A stretch of 64,000 nucleotides of DNA from Taeniopygia guttata (GCF_048771995.1 NC_133026.1:13294001-13358000); one strand, 5' to 3'; positions 13,901-27,241 are shown, counted from the first letter of the stretch. The notes: generated from the sequence alone by a model not told the origin. A program made the numbers and translations.

Positions 13901-16833
13901 TAAACAAAGCAAAAATCCCTGACTGGAATTTACAGCTAAATTTAACCATGCATATTGTTAATAAAATTTGCATATATGTCTTTCAACATTAAGAAAAAAT
14001 AAAAGTGGAAATTCAATGAATTTGGGCACTGCACTGCTTTGCAAGGAAAAAAATGAGATTTAATTGTAATTTCCGTATTTATTGAGGCTGTACGTCAAAA
14101 GAAATCTGTGCAAAAAAATCCTGGTGCTGCCTTGATGAGATTTGAAAGATGACAGCATATTAATAGTGAAGGAGTTTCTTCTTAGCAAAAATGGCTTAAA
14201 CTGTACTTACAAAACACTGATGAAGGGCCACATAATTTTAGAAAATATTTTCAGCATCTCTTATTTCTCTGTCCTTCAACCACAAAACAAGTAAAAGCAG
14301 ATACCATGTTTTGAAGTAATATCACCCACTTTTTCTCCTCAGTGTCAACTTTCCCCATGAAACATTAACAGATCAGTCACCATTGACTTCTTAAAATTAA
14401 AGTTGTTAAAGGAAACTTTAACTGATACTTTTTAATTTTTTTGTCACAATACTGCATCACCACTAGCCCTCCAAAGCCATGAATAATTAGTAGCAAACAT
14501 TCACCTATTTTTAGGTTTTGTGTCTCTTTTCACAGCATCCTAGATATTTGGATGTTTTAAAAATTTAATTTAAAGGAATTAAGGTTTCTAGTCCCTTTAA
14601 AACTAAGTTGTTTTACCTGGATCTGCCTAGCCACAAAAAGGAGACAATGAAATGCAGTTCTGTCAGCATAAAACCTTGTAGATAAGCAAAAAAACTTTCC
14701 CACTAAAGAGAGAAGATCATACTCCTTTGAGGTACTTTTCCAGTACAAAAGCTGGATGTATTCCAGGGATTATGCTGTTGGTTGGGTGGTTTGGGTTTGT
14801 TTTGTTGGTTTTCTTTTTCTTTTTTTTTCTTTTTGTACTGAAACAGAGAATTTTTATCAGTAAAGCTCTCATTAAATTATGAAAAAATGTTCACATTACC
14901 ATAACATGTACTTTATGGCTTTTAATACCTGCCCTTGCTCTGGGTTTCAAGGACACCTTTAACCTTTGCTAAAGCCTTCAGAGTTTGGCTACTCCTCAGC
15001 TGGAGGAGTGAGAGGGCTAAAGGGAGGAACTTGGTCATCACTTAAGGCATTACCTACAGTTGACTGTGCAAATAAGCGGCCCAGTCATTCTTTTCTCAGG
15101 TTTCAGGTGAAACAACCAACCATTAACACCCCGGTGAGATGCACAGATCAGCTCTCACCTCTAAAGCACTTCTAGCACACACTGCAGGCCTGGCAGGAGA
15201 TCTCTGAATCCTGCTCCTGAATTTTTCCTTCTATTTTTCAATTTTTTTTTTTCCTGAATTTTTCCTTGTACAGCTACAACGTTTTTCTTTTCTAACCAGC
15301 AAGCCGTGCTGTGAGAGAAGTGCACAAGAAGCACCTCTAGCACTCAGCCTGTGGCTACAAACAGCTTCACATCACCCCAAGGTCTCATTGAGGTTCCAAA
15401 AAAGTATGGCACCCTCCAGAGCACCTCTTGTGAGATCCACGTGTTGCAACATCATTTCAGATTTTTTTTGCAAAATGCTGCGTTCAGATACGGTAGCACA
15501 GAGAAAGCTGATGAAGTGCAGGAGTAATTTTATTCTGCAAATGCACAATCAAAACTAGGTAAATAACCTCAGTGACACAGAGGAAGTCTGTGCATTCTGC
15601 ATTCTGGTCCAACCCTAGGAAACCAAAAAACTGCAGGAAGAGATGACTTTCAGTGAGGTTACCCACGAGAAGCTGAGAGCTCACCAGGATGTGTTCATGA
15701 CATTGAGGTCGGCAGAAGTCAAGGATCACAATTCTCCAAATACAAATTGCTGAGCAGGAACCCAAGGCAGCAGTTAAACATTGCAGAATCAGGCACTGAA
15801 ATTAATGAGTTAAAGATTAATTCACTCCCAGACTGTGTGTACATGGTCACCTCATGGGGCCATCACCAGGAAGACAAGAGATCTTCTTAGAAGAACTGGC
15901 TCTACCAGAGGCTAATTAACAGATATGCTGACTGTAAATAAAAGCAGGAGGTGGTAAACAGAAAAGAATAGAAAGTTTGATGGGGCTCCCAACAGATGCT
16001 GTGTGTCAATAAACGTCAGCTGAAACTTAGATTCTGCTTTTGTGCTCTCTTAAGGAAATCATTATAATCACATTATTCTGTAACACAGTCTAGCCTAATC
16101 TCCATGCCTCATACTAGAGAGGATATTTTTGATCAACTAGACATTTGTTAATTACAAAACCAAGCACCTTGAAGATATTTTGCTTTACATACAGAATGAA
16201 GCAGCTTATTTAAATGTGAAAATTATTACATTCACATTTACTATCTGTAAAACTAACAATACCCATAAAGCTAACAACTATTTCTTATATCCCAAACTAA
16301 ATTAGTGGCTCTTGTAAAAATACTGTTTGCTTCAAAAATGCCAGTTAGATAGCACAAACTTTCTACAAAACAGACAAGAGATTGATATATACAATTACAA
16401 TTAGGCTTTTTAAGCACAGAAACACTTTTTCAGTTTATCCTCATCATTTCCTAAATCTGTAGATGTATGCCTTAACTCTGGGTTTTGACATTAGATCCTT
16501 TATATATATTTTACCACAGCATTTGCCTTCACTGTTTCACAAATTTTCTGCCAATAAAGGATTCTCCATAAGGAAAACAGTTTTAATAGCACTGAACATT
16601 TAAAAGATGGTGATATTCATTGTCCATTCTCTGCCCCACATCCCCAAAAGCTAACTCCCACTAAAAACCAGATTTTTTGTTTCCTAATCCCCTCTCCCAT
16701 TTAACCACCTGATTTGACAAACCTTTTCTCAAGAAAACAGACGTTTTAAAGTAACCAACATCACTGACAGGAGGACAGGCTATTTTGCATGAGAAATTAT
16801 ACAGGATGTAATCTTCGCTTTTCCTTGAAGTTA

Positions 16834-16892
16834 AAGTAATTACTACTTAGTACTGAAATGAAAGAAATTTAATCGTTTCAGTCCAATTACTT
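16834..16892. repeat. Nested inverted repeat
   Basis: Outer arms AAGTAATT (16834-16841) and AATTACTT (16885-16892) enclose inner arms ACTGAAA (16852-16858) and TTTCAGT (16876-16882). Both pairs are exact reverse complements in register around one centre. The short arms mean that chance remains possible. Confidence 0.6.
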
Positions 16893-19800
16893 GTGAACAC
16901 ATGTTTATTTTGCACCCAATTACTCCCCTCAATTCTTCCAGTTTCAAGAGTGGACAGATTTTGCAACTCTATTCACTTCTCAGTTCTTGACATTTTCATA
17001 AAAATTCTGATTAAGCCATACAAATTATGGAGAGAAGTTGCACTATTCTGCCATTCTTGACACACTATAGAGACAGGATTACAATATCTTCTTTCACTTC
17101 ACAGAATTTCTAAATTAATTTTAATAGAATTTACATATTTTTACTGATTTTCTGGGAAAGCAAGAACATTTTTTCCTACTTTTTCCAACTCATGAATTCT
17201 AATGTACTAAAATTTCTTCCTTGTACAATGCTTATTTGAAGTAATGCTAATTAACTGTGGAGCCCTATGTTTCAGAAAGTATTTAGATTCCACACATGAG
17301 CAGCTGGTACCATATGAGCTCACTCTTATGCTTCAATATTGTGCTTTCCTTTCTCTGTTGTCCTTCCTGCCACACTTTGGGTTGATGAATCTATTTCTCA
17401 ACAATGCCCAAACTCTTTCTTTCTTTTAAATGTTGTCTGGCTATTATATTTTCTTGCAAATATTTATTTTAAATAGTTCTAAAATAATAAAAGGGAACTT
17501 CTAGTACTAACAATGTACTATAATAAAACCGTGCTGACAGAAATCTGAATAAAAAGTGTCTCCCATGTCAGGAAAAGAAATAAAAGAGACTCCACCTATT
17601 TTTGTCAATATAACACCAGGTAAATTTAAGCACACAGGAGTAAACTAAATATATCTATTTTTGGGAAATCATAAAAATTCTGAAGAGTTTGTTAAAAATA
17701 TAGGGAAAAAAACCCTGCTAGTTTACTAGGAATATGCTCCTTTACAGATTTGACCATTAATGCCTGTGAAGACTTAAACAGCATAGTATTATTTAGCAGT
17801 CATGAACTAAGTTAAACTACCATGAAAACAAAGTTAAGAATATCTGGAAAGATATTTCTGTAAAGCTGTTACAATACAAAATAAGCCATAAAGAATAAAA
17901 ATCAACTTTTGCTTAAGAAGCGCCACATGTTGCCAGTTGGTGGTAGCTTCTGGCTACAAACTGCATTCTGACACTGAACAGAAACATAACACTGACAGAA
18001 CATAACACATACTGAAACTAATGCAGATCCTACTAATAGTTTTCCTTCCTGATTTTTAATATTTGTTTTGTTTTCTCTTCTTGTGATAATACAACGTCCA
18101 GTGAATTTTGTAGGAGTCACACTAACGTTCTACCCACCAACTTTGGAAGAACACACAAAAAGATTCACAGCTGTATTTAAGACATAGTTGTTGCAAATTT
18201 TTACTTCTACAAAAAGCAACAAAGAAGATATGGAAGCTGCAAAACCTACTTAAAAAAATAAATCAACAGACTCCAGAATCACAATCTATTCAGACAAAAT
18301 TATCTATTCCTCGCTCATATACTTAGTGATTCACTTGCACTTTTCTCAGTGAAAAAAAATATTAATTTTTGATAAATTTTGCTGAATTCCAGATGGGTAA
18401 AGCCTGCACTTACTCATTTGTAAGTGTACTTTTCCTCATCCAAGGATGGCTATGACAATTCAGATCAAACGTCCATTTAGGTCAGTACTGTGCTTCCAAA
18501 AGCAGTCCATAAGTCAGACTGAAGAGAAGAGAGCATGAGCAAAGAAATCAAATATAGTATTTTCCCAGAATAACTCTCTAGCACTTCAACTATATTCCAC
18601 TCAAGAATTCCTGAGATTGATGTGATTTATCTATTTGTCTTGCCTAATGGACCTTCTCTTTCGCTTATCCAATTATCCCTTAAACTTACATAAATTTTTG
18701 TATCCACAATGTGCCAAAGCAAGGCTACCCTGGGCAAAGAACTAGGAACTGCATTGTAGTGATACTGTCTTGTTTTTTTAAAAAATTTAAAAAGCAAGAC
18801 TGATGCACCCCTTGAAAGCAACTGAGTTTGCACATACCTGAATGAGTTGAGTCCAGTGGGAATTAGCATTCTGAATACAGTAAAATGCTGCAATAGCAAG
18901 AGATATAACAAGTTTGAATATAGCTTGAAAAGCAGGCAGATGCCCTGAGTGAAAAAACAGACACCCTAACAAAAGCAGCCAAAAAACTCTGTAAGCCTCC
19001 CTCAGTCCAACAACCAAATTCTGATCCAAGGAGGTTAAATATAGGGCTGCTTGAAATTTTTCCACTGCATCTATTTTTGATGGGAAATGAGGCTTTCAGC
19101 TAAACACTTTCTGGTTGGATTGTTAGGGGTTTTTGGCATGCCTAAATATGTGCTTTTGCAAGTATACTTTTCTTACCAAAAACCCAAACTTATCAACAAA
19201 AATATTTTGATTGAAAACATAGTATGTTATTAAGAAATGGTAGTGTAGCATTTCATTGTATCTCTAGCTTACCTGCTTTATGTGGCAGATCTCTACCAAG
19301 CAGACTCACCATTTAAATGAGAATTCTGAGGATGGATCACTTTGAGGGATTCCCCACAAACAACACCCCCTTCAATGAGGAAAGATCATGGCAAAATGTC
19401 AAAGTTGGAAGGCAGCTTCAGCCTTGCAGAGCAAGCAGGCATCCAGGTTGTGATGACAGAGGAATACAGTAACATTTTTCAAATCCAGAAGTTTTAGTTT
19501 TCAGACAAATTCTTCCAAAGTCTTTGAATTCTGTTAAAGCTTGTTGTGTTTCCTGGAAAATTAAGACAAAAAAAAGAAACAGAGAAAGCTCTTTTTTTTT
19601 TTTATCCAAAATTCATGCAGGAAATTTCATGGGTCAAGAAAGGTCTTTCTTTCTCATTAACCTGCAGATTTAAGCATATCACCTGGACCCATCCACCCAC
19701 AAATCAGAAAACAAATTAAACAGCAGTAAAATGTTTCAAGTTTTCCATCACAGTTCTGCTAGCAGGACTGTTCAAAAGCCAAGGAGCCAAACCAAAATAA

Positions 19801-20940
19801 AAACAGAGTTGAATGGATGTGATAACTTCATGTGACCCCTAACTTATAAAAGACCAACCAGCCTACCTTACAAAAGCAAAGGATGAAGATAAGATTCATA
19901 CAATGGCAACACTTACTAAATAAGAAATCTATAATACAAAAATATGTATAGCAAAATTAGCAAAGTGGCAAGAAAATAAGATACTCCAGTTATTATTCCC
20001 TTTCAGGGTTCTCTTTTCAGTAAAGTAAACCAGAAGGAATAAATCCAATAAAACTAATACAATAAAAAGTATCAGCTATCCCAACATGGCTATTACCATC
20101 CCTTTTCTTGGAACCCCACAATCCCCTGGAAGAACTGAAAGTTTTTCATCCAAAACCAGGCCAAGACAGAGAAACACTCAACTAATACTACCAGGAAAAA
20201 TGTTACAAGTAAATTTCTAGTATTTCTCTCCCCTGTGGCTGTTTCCTGACATACAATTGCATATCCTTACCCCAATTACAAAATAAATGTATAAAGAAAA
20301 TAAATAAAAGATAATAAATCAATCAAGACTGCACCTTTTGTAACACTGTTGTGAACCTACAAAAGAACTGCAGAAAATCTCATGCTAGTGGGGTACTTCT
20401 TTCTTTCCCCTCACCATACACAGAGAGAGAGGACTATTCCTGCCATCATTATGCCAACTAAGAATTAAGAAAATGCAAAGGAACTGGCAAAGAAATATCT
20501 TTATTTTAGAACTCAGTGAGTAAAATGAAAGGAAGGTTACTTTGCTATTACAGTGAAATTCCTTTCAACACCTTGCTTTTCAATCACACCATTCTTTTAC
20601 TGAAATAAAAATAGAGAAAGGCTTTTAGCCGTTTCTTCTGAGACCAGGCACCTGAGCACTCCCTATAAGCAGCTCCAAACACTGCCTAATGCTGATTCCC
20701 TACAAAGTGTTAACATCTTTGACTGTCTAATGTTATAAAGTGAAAAGTACTAACACAATTTGTCATTCTCAAGGCAAATTTACTCATCAAAATTAGTACA
20801 AGCCCAATCTTGCTCCCCTTATTCATATTTGGAATAACCAACCACTGTTGTGCCAGCAAAATTAGTACAGTGAAGAATTAGTCAGGGACTAAATGTAGGA
20901 ATAAAAAAAATGTTCAACATAAATGAAATACAAAGAATAA

Positions 20941-21384
20941 ATGTTCAAAATCAGTGATGAAAGATACATCTGTTATTTCAATTTTATTTCCTGGACAATA
21001 TTTTCAGTAAGAATTTTCAGTGTGATTTTATCATTTGATATTTTAAAAATTACTACTGGGCATCCATCAAAAATTGGGATTGGAAACAGTGAAACTGAAA
21101 AAAATGTTTACTTCAAACATATGCAAAACATTATTGCCTTAACTTACAGTTTCACTGACCTCCAAGGTGCAAAAATTAGCATCAGAACTGATGATCAGCT
21201 TCATATTGTTCAAGGATTTAATGAGATGTTTCTCTTTAAATCAGTTATACGAAGTTTTGCTTTCTTATATCTGGGTTTTAGCCTTATCCATGTCTTTCAA
21301 ATAAAGTGTCATTTTTTCATCAGTTCACTTCCCACTCATAAGCACATTACTTCTTTATTTTCTCATTTAATTTACAGCATGTGA
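20941..21384 (+). other. 147-codon ATG-initiated open frame, unrecognised
   Basis: The frame begins with a true ATG and is the longest open frame in the left flank. The translation is rich in Phe, Ile, Ser and Leu. A hydrophobic stretch lies around residues 12-32 and another near residues 98-115. I recognise no family, signal motif or splice context. AT-rich DNA rarely stays open for 147 codons, but in 64 kb on six frames this is not extraordinary. It is more likely a chance frame than a gene. Its last codons run into the perfect hairpin at 21371-21410. Confidence 0.12.
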
Positions 21385-21410
21385 GAGGGTAATGTCTCAC
21401 ATGCTGTAAA
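21371..21410. repeat. Perfect hairpin: 16-bp arms, 8-base loop
   Basis: The arm tttacagcatgtgaga at 21371-21386 and its exact reverse complement at 21395-21410 surround the loop gggtaatg. There is no mismatch in 16 pairs. It lies in intergenic DNA and partly overlaps the end of an unrecognised open frame. Confidence 0.95.
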
Positions 21411-22161
21411 GGCAAGCTGATGTCTCCATGGAGCTTATGCAGAAGTTCTTAGCTCTAAGTGGACTACACTGCTTAATTTGTCTCTGCATCAACCTTCTTC
21501 CACCAGGCTGGACAAGCTGGCACAGAGCTGCACACGGGCTGGGCTGGATTTCTTCCCTGTCCCACCACAGATGTGTGACTGCGGCAACTGAGCCATCACA
21601 ACTCTGACTTACCTACGTGAGAGACAACCCTGCACTCCCCACCTCTGTTGTGGCTCTTCCTTTCACCCTGTCAGTACCAATACTCAGAGTTGGTAAGAGT
21701 TAAATGTGCTATTCACCCATCTGCTGTCACCCAAACATGAACTAAGTAAAAAAGTCAAGGAGGTCAAGGTAAAGTCCACTTAATTCCTCCAAAGCTATGG
21801 CATCAAAGTTCAGATACCTGCAGGTTATCTGGACTTTCTTAAGGCCAGGTGGGAGCTGGAATTTGGAAGCTGCCCATCCCAGATGGCCACATCCCAGACA
21901 GGTAAGGCAGGGGGCAATGCAAGAGCAGTGGATATTTACCAGAAGTTTTGCAAGGGTTTATACTCAAATTGTTAAAACTGAGGTCTCCAAAACTAAAGAA
22001 TGACCAAATGGACTTCCCAGCCCATGGTGAATCTGCCATTCAAGCAGATATATGATATATTAATTACATTTTGATGGATCATGGAGACTGAATCACAAAC
22101 ATGACTGCAGGAGTCACTGGTGTGCCAGAGGCCTGGACATGCTTTCACTTTGAGAAGAGAG

Positions 22162-22197
22162 TGGTGCATGTTTATACTCAGACTGGTGCATGTTTAT
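22162..22197. repeat. Short direct repeat, 22-bp period
   Basis: The 14-mer tggtgcatgtttat occurs at 22162-22175 and again at 22184-22197. This is a two-copy tandem duplication with some divergence after the shared block. Confidence 0.8.
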
Positions 22198-22472
22198 GTT
22201 CTCATACACACCCCCAGAGACCAGACCTCTCCCTGTTAACCTGAATCCACATAACCTTCCTGAGATGCAGGAGTGCATTTACATACTCATGTTCTAGCAG
22301 TAGCCTAAAAGTAAATTCATGGTTACCTGGGTAATCAGAGGAAGACAACACTACTCACTCTGTCCATACATACCTTACATACATTAGGGTTAGCAATTCA
22401 ACTGCATGAAGTTTGTGCTGTTCTCCAAATACAGCGACAATGGATCAACAGACTGTTTAATTCAGTGCAATT

Positions 22473-22508
22473 TGTCTTCACAAGTCACACGTGTGACTTG
22501 TGAAGACA
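22473..22508. repeat. Perfect 36-bp palindrome without spacer
   Basis: Each half is 18 bases and the right half is the exact reverse complement of the left, with the centre at CACGTG. The core TCACACGTGTGA contains an E-box and resembles two facing T-box half-sites. No gene or transposon body that I recognise adjoins it. Confidence 0.95.
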
Positions 22509-24150
22509 TTTATCATGTGTGAAACACCACACCATGAGGTATTACAGTCTGTAGCACAGGTGGATTATAAATGCAGCTTGCTAACTACTGGTGGGAAAAG
22601 AAAAATATAATATTTTGGAAAAAAATCCTCAAGAACACCTATTTTTCTTCACAATCTTTATAATCTGTATTTTCTTGCATTCCTTCCTCCTGTATTGCTT
22701 CACTAATGAGATTTGAAGCAATTACACAGAGAGCCAATACTTTGCAGCCCAATCACCAACTGCAGTGTGGGAGAACAGGGCTAAAGCCCTTCAATACGAG
22801 CTCATCTCATACTGCCCTCAAGCTAAACTGCTGTTCCCAGAATGAGTCCTTACACTCATTCTGCAGCTCATACTCCTTCTCTAGTGAAGCCCATGCACTC
22901 AAAGCAACCTCAAGAAATCTCACCATGGTCTGTTCCCATATTCAGCAGAAAATCCTCCAGCCACATTCAGGGCCACAACTTGCATCTTCACTGTCAGAGC
23001 AGTACTCAGACCACAGCACTGATCAATCCCTCTGTGATCATCCTTTATGACAAACTAACAGCAGAGTACTCTTCCAGAAGTTTCTCCTCCTCTGTCACCT
23101 GCTCACTGCACTCCAGGAGTAGCTATTGCAGCACATTGTATTCAGCCTATTTTCTTGTTTCCTGAAGTCTCTCTCGTATCTCACTGAACAACAGTAGCAC
23201 CACCATGGTACTGTGCCCATCCCCGAGCAGATCTGACATGCCTGAAAAAAATGTAAGCAGAACATTGTTCTTGCCTACAAAAAGTTCTCATGAATCACAA
23301 TAAAGTACACTGACTCAGAAGATGTATGAATGCCATTTATTTATTTATTTTTGCAAAAGGAAAAATATCAAACCGTAAGACAGAGATGCACTCCGTATTC
23401 TCCTATCCCTATTTCTCTTCAAGTTTCACAGCACTGGATTTCTGCCCGTAATTTGTGCTTTTTGGACTTGCAGAAGTACAAACCAGGCAATTCCTCCCCA
23501 TACTTGGATGTGCCATCATGTTGCTCAGTTCTGGACCACATATGGCACGTGAGAGAAAAGGATAGACTGGGAAAAAAAACAGTCTCCCTTAACTTTAATT
23601 GGAACTTTTTAGGGGAAATCTGAACATCGTTAGATGCAACAACTCTATGTCACTGTGTTTACTAAATGGCCTGTAAAAATATTCTTTCTTCCTGCTCCTA
23701 TTTATCCTGTCCTCAAAAAGTTCCAAAGTTTCCAGTTTCATGGTGTTGTTCAATGTATTGTCCATGCAAAATCCCCTATGTCTCGCAGCTAACCAGCATT
23801 TGCTTAGACAGTCTCTGCACAAACTCTGTGGCCTGTGATAGGAAGGAGATCAGCCTAGCCAGCCCTTCTGGGTTTAATCCATGAAATTACTGCCTTCAGT
23901 CAAGGCTTCATTCTAACAAGATTATTTGAACAATTTCCATGGACCAAGTTCTTCTTTTCAAACACATTTATAAAAGCACCATTCAGTGACCTATCCAATG
24001 CAGACAATGCCACACTAAAATTTACTGGAGAACATTCAGTGGGAATGAAAATGCAATTTTTCTTTTAAATCTTATAAACTAAACATCTCTGTTTTTATAT
24101 AAACAAAATGGCATGTTAAATCCAAGACTTCATGTGGCATTTTTACTTCC

Positions 24151-24153
<3 letters not shown>

Positions 24154-24181
<28 letters not shown>
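24154..24181. repeat. Poly-A tract (about 27 bases)
   Basis: This is an uninterrupted A run in AT-rich DNA. No target-site duplication or recognisable retroposed sequence precedes it. Confidence 0.8.
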
Positions 24182-25659
24182 GGCAAATTTACCTATTTTG
24201 AACTAAAATGCCCTGTAGTTACCATTACCTGGTTTGGTGGGATCCATATAATCCCAAATGCAAAGCCTCAGATGCACAGAAAAATTAGGCTTATGTTAGA
24301 GGGGCCAGTGCCAAACCTAATTGTTTGACTAAAAGAGGCGTGAGTATTTGTGGCAACAAAGATCTGTAGTGACAAAGACTAGACACAAAGTGACTAGATT
24401 TGACAACAAGTCAAAGCTGTAACTTTGTAAAAAGTTATAATATCTGTAAAAATCTCGCCAGCTTTATATTTCTGCAGGATTTGATGACTGGACATCTGCT
24501 TTGAAATCCCGGGGGGAAAAAGTGCTCTAAATTATTCTGCATTGCTATAGCAAAGTTCAGCTTTTCAGAAAAAGCAGCTGCTGAATTTTCTGGAATAAAC
24601 ACACAAACCATTTTAAAGACTTGACCCTTGATTCCTTCATCACAGGACTTCTAGGGACTTCAGGGAAGTCTCCAAGTATGAGGAACACACAATAGGCTCT
24701 GATTCCACAGTGTTGAGCTAACCAGGCTGCTTTTCAGTCACATAAAGCAAAGCAGCCTCCTCACAGCTGTGCTGTTTTATATACCTGAAAGACAATTTAA
24801 AAATTATCATGGTCTTACTAGGGAATTTGGATATGCAGTCATTACTAAATTGCCATAAAGTTCCATATTACCAATTCTGTCATTACTGAACAGCTTCAAG
24901 ACACACAGTATCTTTGTGCTGCATCTCTTCTTCTTGCTGTAAGAAAACAAGAGCATATGAATGACAGCAAAAATGAAGCCAAATGTACTGTTGAGTAACT
25001 TGGTATTCTCTTATTTCTAGGAGAGTTACAGTGTAATTCTAAACTGCAGCATTCAGCATGTCTCCTGAGCTTCCTCGCTGAAATATAGCAATGGAAATTT
25101 TACAGCATCTGTGTTGCTTTTGGAAGCCATCACCCCACATCTGCTGTCTCTGTAGTGTAAAGTTTAAGTTCAGCATAAAAAGGTACTTTGTAACAGGCAA
25201 GAGGAATCCCGACAGAGCGGTAATTTACAGACTCGCCCGGCTCCCCCGACTAGACTCACTCAATTTTACATTCTGTAGAGATTTTTAAATAAGGTGCGCT
25301 TCAAGCAGCCACCAGCAAAAAAAAAAAAGTCACTTCTTAAAATGGAGCATCGCATCCAGGACTAGAGACTTTTGAAACCTCTATCCATGACTGAGTCCTG
25401 TGCCGGAGGTTTTCTTCACCGGGCATTGTTCGATCTCGCAACACTTTTCACAATGGCGTTAACTAAATTAGCGCTAAAATAACCACCTGCTACTTCTGGA
25501 AAAGTTCTGATCGCGGTCAGACACAGCACCGCGCGTGTAATAGCGGCACCATTCCACAGTCCGAGCACCGGAGGAGCGCGGCCACGGCCCCCGGAGCTTC
25601 CCGGTCCCGGGAGACCTGGGCCGGGCGCCGGGGTCGGGAGCGGCGCTCGGTCAATTGCA

Positions 25660-25673
25660 AATCACTTGTGATT
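25660..25673. promoter_or_regulatory. AT-rich palindromic element inside the CpG island
   Basis: AATCACTTGTGATT is a 14-base perfect palindrome, counting its central TT/GT pairing as AATCAC-TT-GTGATT. It sits in a short AT-rich block (cattgcaaat-like, 25651-25678) in otherwise GC-rich DNA. Such AT-rich islands often mark homeodomain or C/EBP-type sites. No factor can be assigned from the sequence alone. Confidence 0.35.
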
Positions 25674-27208
25674 ACACAGCGGGCGGGTTTATCGCCCCAT
25701 CATCGCCCATTTCCTCCTAACGGGGTAATCCCGCGTTCGCTCACACGGCGACAGCGCCGGCGACAGCAGCCTGTTGGCTCAGCCAGCAACCCGGGGATTG
25801 TTCCTTGTTTGGCCTCACGCGTTCCATTTCCTCCTCGGGCGCCCCGCACCGCCCCCCGGGGCGGGCTCGCTCCCCCCGGCCCCGCTTCTCTCCGTGTGCC
25901 TCCCCGCGAATCACACGATTCCCGCCGCCGGCGGACGGGCCCCGCCGCGTTCCCGCGGTTCCAGTCATTAGTGCCGCAGCGGGAGCGCCGCGCGAGCGCC
26001 AGGCGCAGCAATTAACAAACAAACGCCCCGGCCCGGCAGCGCCACAGCCCCCCGGGACGGCCCCGCCGCGCCCGCAGCCCGCGCCCGCCGCTCCCCTTAA
26101 GGTGGTCTGGCTACGGCGGGGCCGCCGGAATTCCCGCCCGCCCCCTCCCCGCCGCGGGCGGAGGAAACCGGCGACTCCTCTCGCGGCCGCCCCGCGGTCT
26201 CCCGGAGTGGAGGTGGGGGCTCCACAGCGCGGGGCGGCGGCGGCCGAGCGGGCGAGCAGCCGCCGATGGCTCCTCTGCCGGTCCGGGCGGGACACGCCGC
26301 GCTGGGCGCCTGCCGGCGGCTGCTCGGCGAGTCACCGCCGCGGCGCCGGGCTGGCGCGGGCGCTCGGGAGCCAGGACCGGCCTCCGGCGCTGCCCCGGGG
26401 CTGTGGGTCAGTGGCCGACAGCGGCTGCGGTGCGGGCCCACGTCCCGCGGGTAGAGTGCGCCCAGCGCCGGCCGCCGAGCTACGGCCGTGTCGCGCCCGG
26501 CTAGGAACCGAGTGTCCACCTGCCGGGGCGCGGAGCTGCTCCCCGCCGTCCCCCCGAGAGCTCCCGCCGCCGGCCGGGGTGCACACGCGGCACCGCCTCA
26601 GCACAGCGACGTGACCCGCGGCTGTCCGCGCCTCGGGGTCCCCGTGTCACCCGTCACCCGCCGCGACCCCGAGCCCGGGCGGAGCATCCAGCGCTGCGCT
26701 TGCACCGCGCGTGGCTCGGAGCTCCGCGCCAGGCCCGCGGGCAGCCGGGGCGGCGGTGCCGGGTGCCGGCTGCAGTGCTGCCGGGACCCCCGGCTTTGCC
26801 GCGCTCCCACCCCCGTCACCAACACGTGCAAGGGGATGGGGCAGCGCGCACACCGGTACGGGCGGCGAATCCCGCGGGCAGCAACGGGGTGATAAGAAAC
26901 CCCTTCCGAGACCGCCCCATGCGCTACTTTAACTGCGGCTGCGGTGACTGCGACTTGGCCGGGAGCCCTTGCAGGGGGACAGAGGTCTCCTGCGCAGCCC
27001 GGGCCGGTGCGTGGCTGCCGCGTACCGCGGTGCAGAGCCACACATCTCTGCACGGGCAGGGGCCGAACAAACACCGCCACATCCCCGCAGCGCTGCGACC
27101 CAGCAGCACCCACCACCGCCACATTCCAGCACCGGCTCCACCTTAAGGAGCCCCGGGGCCCGCCCCCCGCGTCCCGCCCGAGCGCGGCTGATAGGCGGAC
27201 GATGCGGC

Positions 27209-27241
27209 GGGGGCGGAGCCTGGCGGCACTCGCTATAAATA
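27209..27241 (+). promoter_or_regulatory. FZD8 core promoter: GC box and TATA box
   Basis: A GC box (gggggcgg, 27209-27216) is followed 18 bases later by TATAAATA at 27234-27241, the only good TATA element near the gene. With normal TATA spacing, transcription would start near 27265 and give a leader of about 660 bases. The start site is inferred, not observed. Confidence 0.6.

Larger units (their letters stand above)
1..25400. other. Gene-free AT-rich intergenic flank upstream of FZD8
   Basis: No reading frame here resembles a known protein. The open frames are short (at most 147 codons), have low complexity or AT-driven composition, and show no splice-linked partners that I could recognise. 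The stretch contains A- and T-rich tracts, a few short tandem and inverted repeats listed separately, and a possible LINE tail near 0.6 kb. In human the 5' side of FZD8 is likewise gene-poor, and such flanks often hold distal enhancers. I could not prove any enhancer from one sequence alone. Confidence 0.7.
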
